This document shows, in pieces, positions 46,051 through 54,551 of a stretch of 64,000 bases of DNA (its first letter is position 1; every line of letters starts with the position of its first letter). The stretch comes from Shinella sp. GTDB taxonomy: Bacteria > Pseudomonadota > Alphaproteobacteria > Rhizobiales > Rhizobiaceae. The translations under genes were made by a program, and so were the position numbers. The DNA is taken from positions 9,183 to 73,182 of the forward strand of contig QFQX01000021.1 in the NCBI GenBank assembly GCA_003248775.1. Reading direction: 5' to 3'. The notes under the pieces were generated by a model. The model worked only from the letters and a program-made list of their open reading frames with translations, was not told the DNA's origin and did no database searches.

Positions 46051-46090
46051 AAGTGTTTCCTGTGCCTTCTGTGGCCGAGTATTGATATGA

Positions 46091-46285
46091 AGTCCCCTCC
46101 CCAACCCCTTCCCCACAGGGGGGAGGGGCTCTACCTCAGCGCGATGCGACAAGGCGGGGAAGTTAATTCGTGTCCTCTCCCTGTTGAGGGAGGTCAATAT
46201 TCAAAGCTGCCTTTTCCTCATTGATCTCGCGACGGGGCCGCAGCTTGGCCCCTCCCCCTTGTGGGGAGGGGTTGGGGAGGGGACT
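46091..46285. repeat. Inverted-repeat intergenic element (family C)
   Basis: AGTCCCCTCCCCAACCCCT (46091-46109) is matched by a perfect 19-bp inverted copy at 46267-46285. Inside lie further pairs CCCCTTCC/GGGGAGGGG, together filling the 264-bp gap between the GST and adenine deaminase genes. It may separate or stabilise the two transcripts. Confidence 0.8.
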
Positions 46286-46314
46286 ATGCCCTTCGTTCAG
46301 AAGGCCATCAGGCC

Positions 46315-46947
46315 TCAATGATAATCCGGAATGCCCGGCATGGTCTTGAATCCGGGCAGGGTGCGGAAGCGGCGGATCCAGCGGCGGAGCGCGGGGAATT
46401 CGTCGTGATCGATGCCGAAGTCGCGGGACAGCGCGAAGATCGGGAATAGCGTCAGGTCGGCGAGCGTCGGCGCGGTGCCGGCGAACCACTCGATGCCGTC
46501 GAACTGGCGAAGCGTCATGTGGTCGTCCATGATGCGGAAGGCGCGGCGGGCGGCGGCCTTCAGTGCCTCGAAATCGCCCGGCAGGCCGAACAGTGCGACC
46601 TTGCGCGCGGTGATCGCATCGGGCAGGATCGAGGCCGAGAAGGTCAGCCACTGCATGGTGGCGGCGAAGGCGGCGGTATCCGCCGGGAGCCACGCGCCCG
46701 AGGCGTCATAGGCCTTGGCGAGGTGGGCGAGGATCGCCTCCGTGCCGTAAAGCGTGAGGTCGCCGTCCGTCAGGACCGGCAGCGCTCCGAGCGGATTGAG
46801 CGCCAGCATGGCCGGGCTCTTTTCCTCATGACCGGGAACCATATCGACGGCGTAGGTCGTATAGTCCTTGCCGAGCATGGAAAGCAGCAGGCGGACGCGG
46901 TAGCAGCTGTCGTCGAGTTCGTAATTGTAGAGCGTGAGTGCGGACAT
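46315..46947 (-). CDS. Glutathione S-transferase family protein (NdmE-like candidate)
   Basis: The 210-residue protein is GST-fold: thioredoxin domain with SCYRVRLLLSMLGKDYTT and LNPLGALPVLTDGDLTLYGTEAILAHLA (residues about 10-80), and an all-helical C-terminal domain containing FAGTAPTLADLTLFPIF. Its start overlaps the stop of the Rieske gene (TGATG), so the two are translationally coupled. In the caffeine N7-demethylase the GST homologue NdmE is structural and holds NdmC and NdmD together. By context this GST could play that role. A detoxification role is the alternative. Confidence 0.85.
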   Translation of the reverse strand: MSALTLYNYELDDSCYRVRLLLSMLGKDYTTYAVDMVPGHEEKSPAMLALNPLGALPVLTDGDLTLYGTEAILAHLAKAYDASGAWLPADTAAFAATMQWLTFSASILPDAITARKVALFGLPGDFEALKAAARRAFRIMDDHMTLRQFDGIEWFAGTAPTLADLTLFPIFALSRDFGIDHDEFPALRRWIRRFRTLPGFKTMPGIPDYH

Positions 46948-47672
46948 CAGGCAACCTCCGCCATGAGCGCGCCGGGAGCCGATGCCTCCAGTGTGCCGCG
47001 CAGGGCTTCAGCCCAGCGGGCGACGGGTGCGCGCAGTGCCGCGGCCTTGCCGTCCGTGTCGTCGATCAGGATGTGAAGCGCCGTCTTCGCCGCGCCAACG
47101 GTCTGTGCGGCGACGAGAATCCGGGTGGTTCCGGCGGTCAGCGCCCAGCAATTGGCGGTGAGTTTTTCAAGAGAGGCAGGGGCGGGAGCAGAGCCTGGTT
47201 CCGGAAGCTCGGCCTTCTCCAGAGCCGACAGAGCGAATTCGAGGGAGCAATCGGCATAGAGGCTGCGGACCGGCACGACGGCACCGAGATCCGGAACGCC
47301 GGCGACATCGGCATCGGCGGCTAGCGCCGTCCAGATGAGGCCGCTGTTTTCTTCTACAGCGTAGGTGGGGATCTTGATGGTCTTCGGCACTTCGAGGTCG
47401 GGATGGGCCGGGATGTGCTGGCACTGGCCGGCGGTGTCATAGGCCCAGCCGTGATAGAGGCAGGCGATGTGATCGCCGCGCACGAAGCCGAAGCTCATGC
47501 GCATGCCGCGATGGGGACAGCGGTCTTCCCAGACATGCGCCGCACCCTTGCTGTCACGCCATACGACGATTTCCGCGCCGTTTATCACCGCGCCGGCCGA
47601 TGTGCCTGCTTCGATCGATACGGAGAGCGCCACCGGCATCCAACCCGTTTCCCTGGCCGTTTCCTTGGTCAT
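46947..47672 (-). CDS. Stand-alone Rieske [2Fe-2S] protein with novel C-terminus
   Basis: The 241-residue protein has an N-terminal Rieske domain with the oxygenase-type motif CPH-x16-CLYH (C52, H54, C71, H74), followed by GWAYDTAGQCQHIPAHPDL as in Rieske oxygenases. The usual catalytic iron domain is absent: no DxxHxxxxH occurs, and about 120 residues of unfamiliar sequence follow. It is the likely electron donor to the two Rieske-less oxygenases in the window. AAGGGGAT precedes the ATG at 47672. It sits between an acylphosphatase-like gene (20-bp gap) and the GST gene (overlap). Confidence 0.83.
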   Translation of the reverse strand: MTKETARETGWMPVALSVSIEAGTSAGAVINGAEIVVWRDSKGAAHVWEDRCPHRGMRMSFGFVRGDHIACLYHGWAYDTAGQCQHIPAHPDLEVPKTIKIPTYAVEENSGLIWTALAADADVAGVPDLGAVVPVRSLYADCSLEFALSALEKAELPEPGSAPAPASLEKLTANCWALTAGTTRILVAAQTVGAAKTALHILIDDTDGKAAALRAPVARWAEALRGTLEASAPGALMAEVA

Positions 47673-47692
47673 CTTCAAATCCCCTTCAAAAA

Positions 47693-47953
47693 TCAGTCCT
47701 GTCGAACCGGCGTCAGTCTGCTCTCCGAGCGACTGACATCCAGAACGATGCAATCATAAGGCCCGAGGCTGCAGGCCATCTCGAACATGTCGACCAGATC
47801 CTCCTGCCCGGCGACATGGACGGCGACCGCGCTCTTGCTGCAGTCATCGATGCGCAGGTCGAGATCGAGCCGACCGGCGCGATGGCGCACGAAGCCGATG
47901 AAGCTGTCACAGTCCAACTGGCCCCTGAACACGAAATCCACGGCGCGGTTCAT
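47693..47953 (-). CDS. Acylphosphatase-like protein lacking the catalytic residues
   Basis: The 86-residue protein resembles the acylphosphatase fold: VDFVFRGQLDCDSFIGFVRHRA, VAVHVAGQEDLVDMFEMACSLGP and DCIVLDV line up with its beta-alpha-beta pattern. The active-site Arg (in VQGVxFR) is replaced (SFIGF) and the Asn is not conserved (LRIDDCS), so it is probably not an acylphosphatase. AAGG precedes the ATG at 47953. It is the first gene of the Rieske/GST operon. It could be a binding or assembly partner. The assignment is tentative. Confidence 0.6.
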   Translation of the reverse strand: MNRAVDFVFRGQLDCDSFIGFVRHRAGRLDLDLRIDDCSKSAVAVHVAGQEDLVDMFEMACSLGPYDCIVLDVSRSESRLTPVRQD

Positions 47954-48061
47954 GCCGGGGCCTTGCCTGGACTGGGATGTGCGGGGCGGGTTTTCGCTTC
48001 CGATCCGGTTTCCTGTCTGTCGTGCAAGCTGCTCTGTTCCTCTGGTTGTCTTTTGTGCTTT

Positions 48062-48078
48062 TGCACAAATTGTGTGCA
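48062..48078. promoter_or_regulatory. NtrC-like dyad TGCAC-N7-GTGCA
   Basis: A 17-bp perfect dyad with arms TGCAC and GTGCA and a 7-bp spacer matches the half-site pattern of NtrC enhancers (TGCACC-N5-GGTGCA). It overlaps a further TTGTGC-tttt-GCACAA dyad (48053-48068). It lies 340 bp upstream of a sigma-54 promoter and 109 bp upstream of the oppositely read acylphosphatase-like gene. The remaining 538-bp divergent region shows no gene. Confidence 0.6.
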
Positions 48079-48391
48079 TGCCTTGTATTTCATCAATCTA
48101 GCCTTTGGTGCGAGCAGGTTTCAAGCGGTTTTTTCGCCGCAGATGTTGCCTTTTACGCACCATGGTCTCCCTGTTTTTCCCACTATTCGGAACATCGGCA
48201 ATTTGGAAAGGTCGGGAACAGAAGGCGGTTTCTTCGGTCGTACGAGAGATTTTCCGGGCTTTTTCCGAGGGTTGGCGGATGTTCGCCCCGGGATGGGCGG
48301 GATGGCTCCGGTTGACGATCGTCAAGGTTTCCGAGGGTGGGCTTTTCCCGGCATTCCGCATTGCAGGTCGTTTGGCCGATGCGGGTTCAGA

Positions 48392-48407
48392 CTGGCACGG
48401 TTGTTGC
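48392..48407 (+). promoter_or_regulatory. Sigma-54 (RpoN) promoter for the BMP transporter operon
   Basis: CTGGCACGGTTGTTGC matches the sigma-54 consensus YTGGCACGRNNNTTGC completely, with GG at 48394-48395 (-24) and GC at 48406-48407 (-12), 10 bases between. Transcription would begin near 48419, about 73 bases before the ATG. RpoN promoters need an enhancer-binding protein, here plausibly NtrC. Confidence 0.85.
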
Positions 48408-48491
48408 GTTTCTGAACGGATGGCGTCCCGGTGAGCGAATGGAAACCCGCTTTTCGTCATAGGCGCGTTATAACCAAACCAAGGGGTTCAC

Positions 48492-49607
48492 ATGATCGAC
48501 TTGCGTAATCTTTCCCGTCGCGGCTTCCTCAATATGGCCGCCGCCGGTAGTGCCTCGCTGATGCTTCCCGCCGGTCTCGTGCGTCCGGCCATGGCCGCCG
48601 CTCCGCTGCCGGCCGTCAAGGAGGAAGACGCCATCGTCGGCTTCGGCCATGTCGGCCCGATCACGGACGAAGGCTGGACCTGGAGCCACCATCAGGGTCT
48701 GCTCGCGGTGAAGGAAAAGTTTCCGAAGCTGAAGAAGATCATCGAAGTCGAGAACGTTCCGTACTCCGCCGACGCGACCCGCACCTACCGCCAGTTCGTG
48801 TCGGAAGGTGCAAACATGATCTTCGACACCTCGTCGACCGGCGACTTCCTGCATGAAGTCGTGCGCCGCGCACCGGAAGTCGCGTTCATGGAATGCAACG
48901 GCCACCAGACGATGGACAATCTCGGCTGGTACTACCTCGCTCACTGGTATCCGACCTACGTCATCGGTGTTGCCGCCGGCATGCTGTCGAAGACCGGCAA
49001 GCTCGGCTATGTCGCGTCCTTCCCGGTCGCCTCGGTCTATGCCTCGACCAACGCCTTCCTGATGGGCGCGCGCACCGTTAACCCGAACGCCACGCTGCAG
49101 ACCATCGTCATCAACTCGTGGTTCGATCCGCAGGCCGCAAGCCAGGCCGGCACCGCGCTGGTCGACAACGGCTGTGACTTCCTGTTCGGCATCATGGACG
49201 AGGCCGCATACCTGCAGGTCGCCGAAAAGCGCGGCGTCTGGGCTGCGATGTGGAACACCGACATCCGCCGCTACGGCCCGAACTCCTACGTTTCCTCCGT
49301 CATCATCGACTTCAAGGACTTCTACGTCGATCAGGTCAAGAAACGTCTCGCCGGCGAGTGGACGCCGTCCGAAACCCTGCTGGCCATGGGTTCCGGCGTC
49401 GATCGCGACATCTGGGGCGAGAAAGTTCCGGCCGAAGTCGGCAAGGCTGCGGACGCGGTTCGTGACAAGATCCTGGGCGGCTGGTCGCCGTTTGCCGGCG
49501 AACTTAAGGATTCCAAGGGCAATGTGAAGGTCGCCGCCGGTCAGAAGATGACCGAGATGGAACTCTACAACTGGGATTGGTCCGTCGAAGGCGTCACCGG
49601 CCTCTGA
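48492..49607 (+). CDS. BMP-family ABC transporter substrate-binding protein (nucleoside/purine type)
   Basis: The 371-residue periplasmic protein has a Tat-type signal (NLSRRGFLNMAAAGSASLMLP, cleavage near MAA) and the BMP/PnrA fold: IVGFGHVGPITDEGWTWSHHQG, IFDTSSTGDFLHEV, NLGWYYLAHWYPTYVIGVAAG, AAMWNTDIRRYGPNSY. BMP proteins bind nucleosides or purine bases. AAGGGG precedes the ATG. It is the first gene of the importer operon behind the sigma-54 promoter. The ligand is probably a purine or modified purine, by context. Confidence 0.88.
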   Translation: MIDLRNLSRRGFLNMAAAGSASLMLPAGLVRPAMAAAPLPAVKEEDAIVGFGHVGPITDEGWTWSHHQGLLAVKEKFPKLKKIIEVENVPYSADATRTYRQFVSEGANMIFDTSSTGDFLHEVVRRAPEVAFMECNGHQTMDNLGWYYLAHWYPTYVIGVAAGMLSKTGKLGYVASFPVASVYASTNAFLMGARTVNPNATLQTIVINSWFDPQAASQAGTALVDNGCDFLFGIMDEAAYLQVAEKRGVWAAMWNTDIRRYGPNSYVSSVIIDFKDFYVDQVKKRLAGEWTPSETLLAMGSGVDRDIWGEKVPAEVGKAADAVRDKILGGWSPFAGELKDSKGNVKVAAGQKMTEMELYNWDWSVEGVTGL

Positions 49608-49615
49608 GCTGTCGC

Positions 49616-49649
49616 GACGGCGGGGAGGTCTGGCACCTTCCCCGCCGTC
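49616..49649 (+). other. Hairpin between BMP and ATPase genes
   Basis: GACGGCGGGGA (49616-49626) pairs with TCCCCGCCGTC (49639-49649). Only TTCCTC follows, so it is a partial attenuator or mRNA stabiliser that would favour excess binding protein. The rest of the 281-bp gap has no clear gene. Confidence 0.55.
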
Positions 49650-49888
49650 TTCCTCGGGCCTGTCCCGAGGATCTGCTTCGCGTGCCGCTTGCTCGTCACC
49701 AGCGAACCTATCGTGCCTGTCCCGTGGCAGTGGATGCTCGGGACAAGACCGAGCACGGCGGCAGGGCGGATGGCAAGATATAGCCCGGGTCCTTCTCCAT
49801 CTGCGCAAGGAACCGGTTCAACCCAAGTGAAAGGGGTTTTGCCCCTTCCTCACCTGCATCGTTCCATTTCTCGTTTGCGATAGGCCGC

Positions 49889-51472
49889 ATGTCAGAACCA
49901 ACCCAAAGATACGTGGTGCCGTCCGGCACGGCCCCGCTGGTGCAGCTGAAGGGGATCGCCAAATATTTCCCAGGCGTGATCGCCAACCAGGATGTCGACA
50001 TCGAAGTCATGCCCGGCGAGATCCATGCGCTGTTGGGCGAAAACGGCGCCGGCAAATCGACGCTGATGAACATCCTCACGGGGATCTACCAGCCGGACGC
50101 CGGCGAGATCATCATCGACGGTTACGCGCAGCAGTTTTCCTCGCCATTGCAGGCGATTGCTGCCGGTATCGGCATGGTTCACCAGCACTTCAAGCTGGTG
50201 AATGCCTTCACTGTTGCGGAAAACATTCATCTCGGCTGGAGCGAAACGCCGCGCCGTGCATCCGCTGCCGTCCTCGAGGCGCGCACCGCGGCGCTTGCCG
50301 AGAAATACAATCTTCAGGTTCGGCCATCGGCGCGGATCACCGAGCTTTCCACCGGCGAGCAGCAGCGGGTGGAAATCTTGCGCGTTCTGGCGCGGCAGGC
50401 GAAGGTGCTGATCCTCGACGAGCCGACCGCCGTCCTGACGCCGGCCGAGGCGCGGGAACTGTTCAAGGCGCTCCGCGACTTCGTCGCCGGCGGCAATGCC
50501 GTCATCTTCATTTCCCACAAGCTGGACGAAGTGCTCGAAATTTCCGACCGCGTCTCGATCCTGCGCGGCGGCCGAAAGATCGGTACGGAATTTTCGGCCG
50601 ACTGTACGCCGGCAAAGCTTGCCCGCTTGATGGTCGGCCGCGACATCGTGCTGGCCGACATGCGCGGACGGCCGGAAGGGGCCGCGCCGATTTCCGAAAA
50701 GCCGGTGATGAGCCTGCAGAATGTCTTCGCGCTCAACGACGGCGGGAGCGAAGCGCTGGAGGGCATCAACCTCGATATCCGCGCAGGCGAGATCGTCGGC
50801 GTTGCAGGTGTGGCCGGCAACGGGCAGCGCGAGCTTTCGCAGATCCTGACCGGCACGCGCGCCATCTCCGCCGGGCGGATCGTCATCGACGGGGAAACCG
50901 TCACGCGGGCGGATGCGGCCGAATTCGTGGACCGCGGCATCGGCCATATTCCCGAAGACCGCCTGCACAGCGGTCTGGCACCGGGGCTTTCGATCACCGT
51001 CAACGCGGTGATGCGCGAATACCGCAAGCCGCCGGTGACGTCGGGCGGGGTCTACAAGCCGGGTGCCGCCAATGCGCTTGCCCGCGAGATCGCATCCGTC
51101 GCGGAAGTCGCCATTCCCGATTTCGGCATGCCGATCCGCAACCTTTCCGGTGGTAACCAGCAGCGTCTCGTCGCGCGCCGTGAAATACGGGTCGCCTCCA
51201 AGATCCTCGTTGCCGCCTATCCGAGCCGTGGTCTCGATGTCGGCGCGATCAACACCATGCTGCGCTACATCGTGGAACTCAGGAACGCCGGCGCCGGGAT
51301 CGTGCTGATCTCGGAAGAGCTGGAGGAATTGCTGAACCTCTCCGACCGTATCGCGGTGCTTTATGAAGGGAAGATCATGGGCATCGTCGAGAATGACAAT
51401 GTCGACATCGAGGAAATCGGTCTGCTGATGGGCGGGCGCACGCGCGGCGGAAAGGAGGCGGCCCATGGCTAA
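49889..51472 (+). CDS. ABC transporter ATPase, tandem nucleotide-binding domains (nucleoside importer type)
   Basis: The 527-residue protein has two ABC domains. The first is canonical: Walker A GENGAGKSTLMN, signature ELSTGEQQRVEILR, Walker B VLILDEPTAVLTP. The second is degenerate, as usual in this class: GVAGVAGNGQRELSQ for Walker A, NLSGGNQQRLVARRE and VAAYPSRGLDVGA. It energises uptake with two permeases. The ATG has only a weak RBS. It follows the binding-protein gene and overlaps the next gene by 8 bases. Confidence 0.92.
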   Translation: MSEPTQRYVVPSGTAPLVQLKGIAKYFPGVIANQDVDIEVMPGEIHALLGENGAGKSTLMNILTGIYQPDAGEIIIDGYAQQFSSPLQAIAAGIGMVHQHFKLVNAFTVAENIHLGWSETPRRASAAVLEARTAALAEKYNLQVRPSARITELSTGEQQRVEILRVLARQAKVLILDEPTAVLTPAEARELFKALRDFVAGGNAVIFISHKLDEVLEISDRVSILRGGRKIGTEFSADCTPAKLARLMVGRDIVLADMRGRPEGAAPISEKPVMSLQNVFALNDGGSEALEGINLDIRAGEIVGVAGVAGNGQRELSQILTGTRAISAGRIVIDGETVTRADAAEFVDRGIGHIPEDRLHSGLAPGLSITVNAVMREYRKPPVTSGGVYKPGAANALAREIASVAEVAIPDFGMPIRNLSGGNQQRLVARREIRVASKILVAAYPSRGLDVGAINTMLRYIVELRNAGAGIVLISEELEELLNLSDRIAVLYEGKIMGIVENDNVDIEEIGLLMGGRTRGGKEAAHG

Positions 51473-52511
51473 CATTCGCCTCCAGCGCCTGCCTTCGGCG
51501 CATCCCGGCATGGCCATCGGCGCGCGGTTCGCCGCCATTGCGATTGCCCTCATTTTCGCAGGCCTCGTGCTGGCCGCGACCGGCAACGATCCGATCGGGC
51601 TTGCCGGACAGGTCATCGGCGCGTCCTTCGGCTCGACCTACGGCATGGAAGACCTTGGCCTCGTCGTCATTCCGCTGATCCTGACCGGCCTTGCGGTCAC
51701 TGTCGGCCAGCAGATCGGCGCGTGGAACATCGGTGCGGAAGGCCAGTTCTATGCCGGTGCCTTCGCTGCGACCGCCGTCGGCCTGTTCATTCCCGCATCG
51801 GAGCCTGTCAGCCTCGTCCTGATGTTTGCGGCCGGCCTCTTCGGCGGCGCGGTGTGGATCCTCATTCCAACGCTGGCGCGGGCCTATGCCAACGTCAACG
51901 AACTCATCACCACGTTGCTGCTCAATTTCGTCGCCGTGCTGATGGTCTATTATGTCTCGACGGATGTCTGGCGTGACCGTTCCGGTATGGCCAATTCATC
52001 GACGCCGCGTATTCCCGCCGAAGTGCCGGAATTCTGGGGCCTCGTGCATTGGGGCCTGCCCATCGCCGTGCTTCTGGCAATCGGGATCTCGCTGCTGCTC
52101 GCGTTTTCGAAATGGGGTTACGAGGTGCGCCTCGTCGGCTCCAATCCGTCGGCCGGCAAATATGCGGGCATCAAGGCGAAGAAGCATCTGGTCACGGTGA
52201 TGCTGATATCCGGGGCCGTTGCCGGGCTTGCCGGTATGCTGGAGGTGGCCGGCACGGTGCATCGCCTGCAAGGCGGCATTTCCAACAATTTCGGCTATCT
52301 CGGCATCATGGTGGCGGTTCTGGCGCGCGGCTCCTGCATCGGGGTCATTTTCTCCGGTGCGCTGATGGGCTTCATCCTCAATTCCGGCATCATCCTGCAG
52401 ACGCAGGGTCTCACCACTTCGGCGGTGCTGGCCATGACCGGCCTGATCCTGTTTTTGACAGCGATCGGCGACGAACTCGCGCATTACCGCTTCGTGCGGG
52501 ACAAGGCGTAA
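51465..52511 (+). CDS. BMP-type ABC transporter permease 1 (nucleoside importer)
   Basis: The 348-residue membrane protein has about eight to ten hydrophobic segments and the BPD_transp_2 signature QQIGAWNIGAEGQFYAGAFAAT, with VGSNPSAGKYAGIKAKK as the cytoplasmic loop. AAGGAGG precedes the ATG, and it overlaps the ATPase gene. It partners the next permease. Confidence 0.92.
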   Translation: MANIRLQRLPSAHPGMAIGARFAAIAIALIFAGLVLAATGNDPIGLAGQVIGASFGSTYGMEDLGLVVIPLILTGLAVTVGQQIGAWNIGAEGQFYAGAFAATAVGLFIPASEPVSLVLMFAAGLFGGAVWILIPTLARAYANVNELITTLLLNFVAVLMVYYVSTDVWRDRSGMANSSTPRIPAEVPEFWGLVHWGLPIAVLLAIGISLLLAFSKWGYEVRLVGSNPSAGKYAGIKAKKHLVTVMLISGAVAGLAGMLEVAGTVHRLQGGISNNFGYLGIMVAVLARGSCIGVIFSGALMGFILNSGIILQTQGLTTSAVLAMTGLILFLTAIGDELAHYRFVRDKA

Positions 52512-52531
52512 AGGGCGAAAGGACTGCTATC

Positions 52532-53467
52532 ATGGATCTTCTGACCGGTCTTTTCACCACGGCCTTCCTTGCAGGCGGCGTTCTTGCGCTTGCGGCCCTC
52601 GGCGAGGTGCTGGCCGAGCGCGTCGGCGTCGTCAATCTCGGCGTCGAGGGGCTTATGGCCATGGGCGCGATCACGGCAATCGCAACGGTTGCCGCCGTGC
52701 CGTCGCCAACGCTCGGCTTTCTTGCCGCGCTTGCGGTGGGCGCGCTGTTCGGCGCGGTGTTTGCGGGGGCAACCGTCTTCCTCCGTGCCAATCAGGTGTT
52801 GTGCGGGCTGGCGCTGACGCTGCTGGGCACGGGGCTCGCCTCGACTTTCGGCAAGGCCTATTCCGGTATGCCTGCGCGGGCGACGTTCGAGGGCATCGAG
52901 ATCCCGCTGCTTTCGTCGCTGCCCATCTTCGGCAAGGCGTTCTTCAGCCAGAACATTCTCGTCTACCTGATCTACCTGATCCTGCCGATCGGCCTGTCCT
53001 ACCTGATGTTCTACACGCGGCACGGCATGAACATGCGCGCCGTCGGCGAAAATCCGGCGGCGGCCGATGCCGCGGGTATTCCGGTCAACCTGATGCGCTT
53101 TGCCTATGTGACCGCTGGTTCGGCGCTTGCCGCCGGCGCCGGCGCGTACCTGACGCTCGCCTTCGTGCCGGGCTGGTCGGATGGCGTGATCGCCGGCCGA
53201 GGCTGGATCGCGGTGGCGCTGGTGATCTTCGCGGGTTACCGGCCGATCCCGGCGGTGCTGTCGGGCCTGCTGTTCGGCTTCATCACCGCGCTCGGCTTCG
53301 TCGGGCAGGCGAGGGGCTGGCCGATCGCGCCGGCATTCCTGTCGATGCTGCCCTATCTCGGCACCATCGCTTTCATCATCGTGCCGGTCATCGCCTGGCA
53401 GCGCATGCGCCGGCTGATGGCCGCGCCAGCGGCGCTTGGCGAGCCCTATTACCGCAGCGTCCGCTAA
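52532..53467 (+). CDS. BMP-type ABC transporter permease 2 (nucleoside importer)
   Basis: The 311-residue membrane protein starts MDLLTGLFTTAFLAGGVLALAAL and has GVVNLGVEGLMAMGAITAIAT and AVGENPAAADAAGIPVN, typical of the second permease of BMP/nucleoside systems. AAAGGA lies 9 bases upstream. The open frame reaches far into the preceding gene but the ATG at 52532 fits the family length. Confidence 0.92.
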   Translation: MDLLTGLFTTAFLAGGVLALAALGEVLAERVGVVNLGVEGLMAMGAITAIATVAAVPSPTLGFLAALAVGALFGAVFAGATVFLRANQVLCGLALTLLGTGLASTFGKAYSGMPARATFEGIEIPLLSSLPIFGKAFFSQNILVYLIYLILPIGLSYLMFYTRHGMNMRAVGENPAAADAAGIPVNLMRFAYVTAGSALAAGAGAYLTLAFVPGWSDGVIAGRGWIAVALVIFAGYRPIPAVLSGLLFGFITALGFVGQARGWPIAPAFLSMLPYLGTIAFIIVPVIAWQRMRRLMAAPAALGEPYYRSVR

Positions 53468-53521
53468 CGGCGCTCGGATAGCCTCGGCACAACGGATCAT
53501 TCTGGAAACGGAGCGAAAGCC

Positions 53522-54502
53522 ATGGACACGGTTACGGCAAAACATATCGACAGGGCCTCGCTGCCGGTCATCGATATCAGTGGCCTCTCCTCGCCTGACG
53601 AGAAGGAACGCAAGGCTGTTGCCGCGGCACTTCGGGCCGCCTGCATCGACAAGGGGTTCTTCTACTGCGCCGGTCACGGCATCCCGCAGGGCCTGATCGA
53701 CGCGGTATTCGACGAGACCAAAAGGTTCTTCGCCCAGTCTCCGGATACGAAGATGGAGCTGGAGAAATCTAAACGCTCCAAGTGCAATCGCGGCTATGAG
53801 GTGCTTGGCGGTCAGACGCTGGAAGCCGGCGCGCCGCCGGATCGCAAGGAAGGCTATTATATCGGCCAGGAACTGGCGGAGGATCACCCGAACGTGACGG
53901 GCGGCCTGTTCAATTGCGGGCCGAATGTCTGGCCGCTCGGCCTGCCGGGCTTCCGCCCGACCATGCTTGCCTATCAGGCGGCGATGCAGGAACTCGGCAA
54001 CCGGCTGATGCACGGGATTGCCCTGTCGCTCGATCTGGATGAAGACTATTTCAAGGGCTACAACATCGAGCCGGTCTCGACGCTGCGCCTCCTGCACTAT
54101 CCGCCGCAGGCGCCGGATTCCCCGAAGAACGAGCGCGGTGCGGGCGCCCATACGGACTGGGGTGCGATCACGCTCCTGATGCAGGACGATGTCGGCGGTC
54201 TTCAGGTCTTCGACAAGAACGATGAAGCCTGGATCCATGCGGAACCGGTGCCGGGCACCTTCGTCGTCAATCTCGGCGACGCCATGGCCCGCTGGACGAA
54301 CGATCTCTACAAGTCGACCCTGCACCGGGTAATCAACACTTCGGGCCGGGAGCGCTATTCCATCCCCTTCTTCTACGACGGTGCGCCCGATTACAAGGTG
54401 GTCTGCATTCCGACCTGCCTGAAGCCCGGCGAGGAGCCGAAATACAAGCCGACGACGGTCGAGGGACATCTTCGGGAAATGTACGCAAGGACCTATGCAT
54501 GA
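53522..54502 (+). CDS. 2-oxoglutarate/Fe(II)-dependent oxygenase, isopenicillin N synthase family
   Basis: The 326-residue enzyme has the N-terminal DIOX_N domain (VIDISGLSSPDEKERKAVAAAL, FFYCAGHGIP) and the catalytic 2OG-Fe core with HxD in GAHTDWGAITLLMQDDVGGLQV, the second His in LHRVINTSGRERYSIPFF and the RxS 2-oxoglutarate motif (RYS). It follows the importer with 54 bp and precedes the 8-oxoguanine deaminase-like gene, so it may hydroxylate or demethylate an imported purine derivative. The actual substrate is unknown. Confidence 0.86.
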   Translation: MDTVTAKHIDRASLPVIDISGLSSPDEKERKAVAAALRAACIDKGFFYCAGHGIPQGLIDAVFDETKRFFAQSPDTKMELEKSKRSKCNRGYEVLGGQTLEAGAPPDRKEGYYIGQELAEDHPNVTGGLFNCGPNVWPLGLPGFRPTMLAYQAAMQELGNRLMHGIALSLDLDEDYFKGYNIEPVSTLRLLHYPPQAPDSPKNERGAGAHTDWGAITLLMQDDVGGLQVFDKNDEAWIHAEPVPGTFVVNLGDAMARWTNDLYKSTLHRVINTSGRERYSIPFFYDGAPDYKVVCIPTCLKPGEEPKYKPTTVEGHLREMYARTYA

Positions 54503-54551
54503 CAGACTGCCCGATGATCATTGCGGCGAATGGCGTAAGCCGGAGGCTCGC

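Noticed and set aside
52484..54469. Long minus-strand frame of 661 codons opposite the permease and 2OG oxygenase genes
   Set aside because: Arg/His-rich antisense product without motifs; the plus strand carries clear permease and oxygenase genes.
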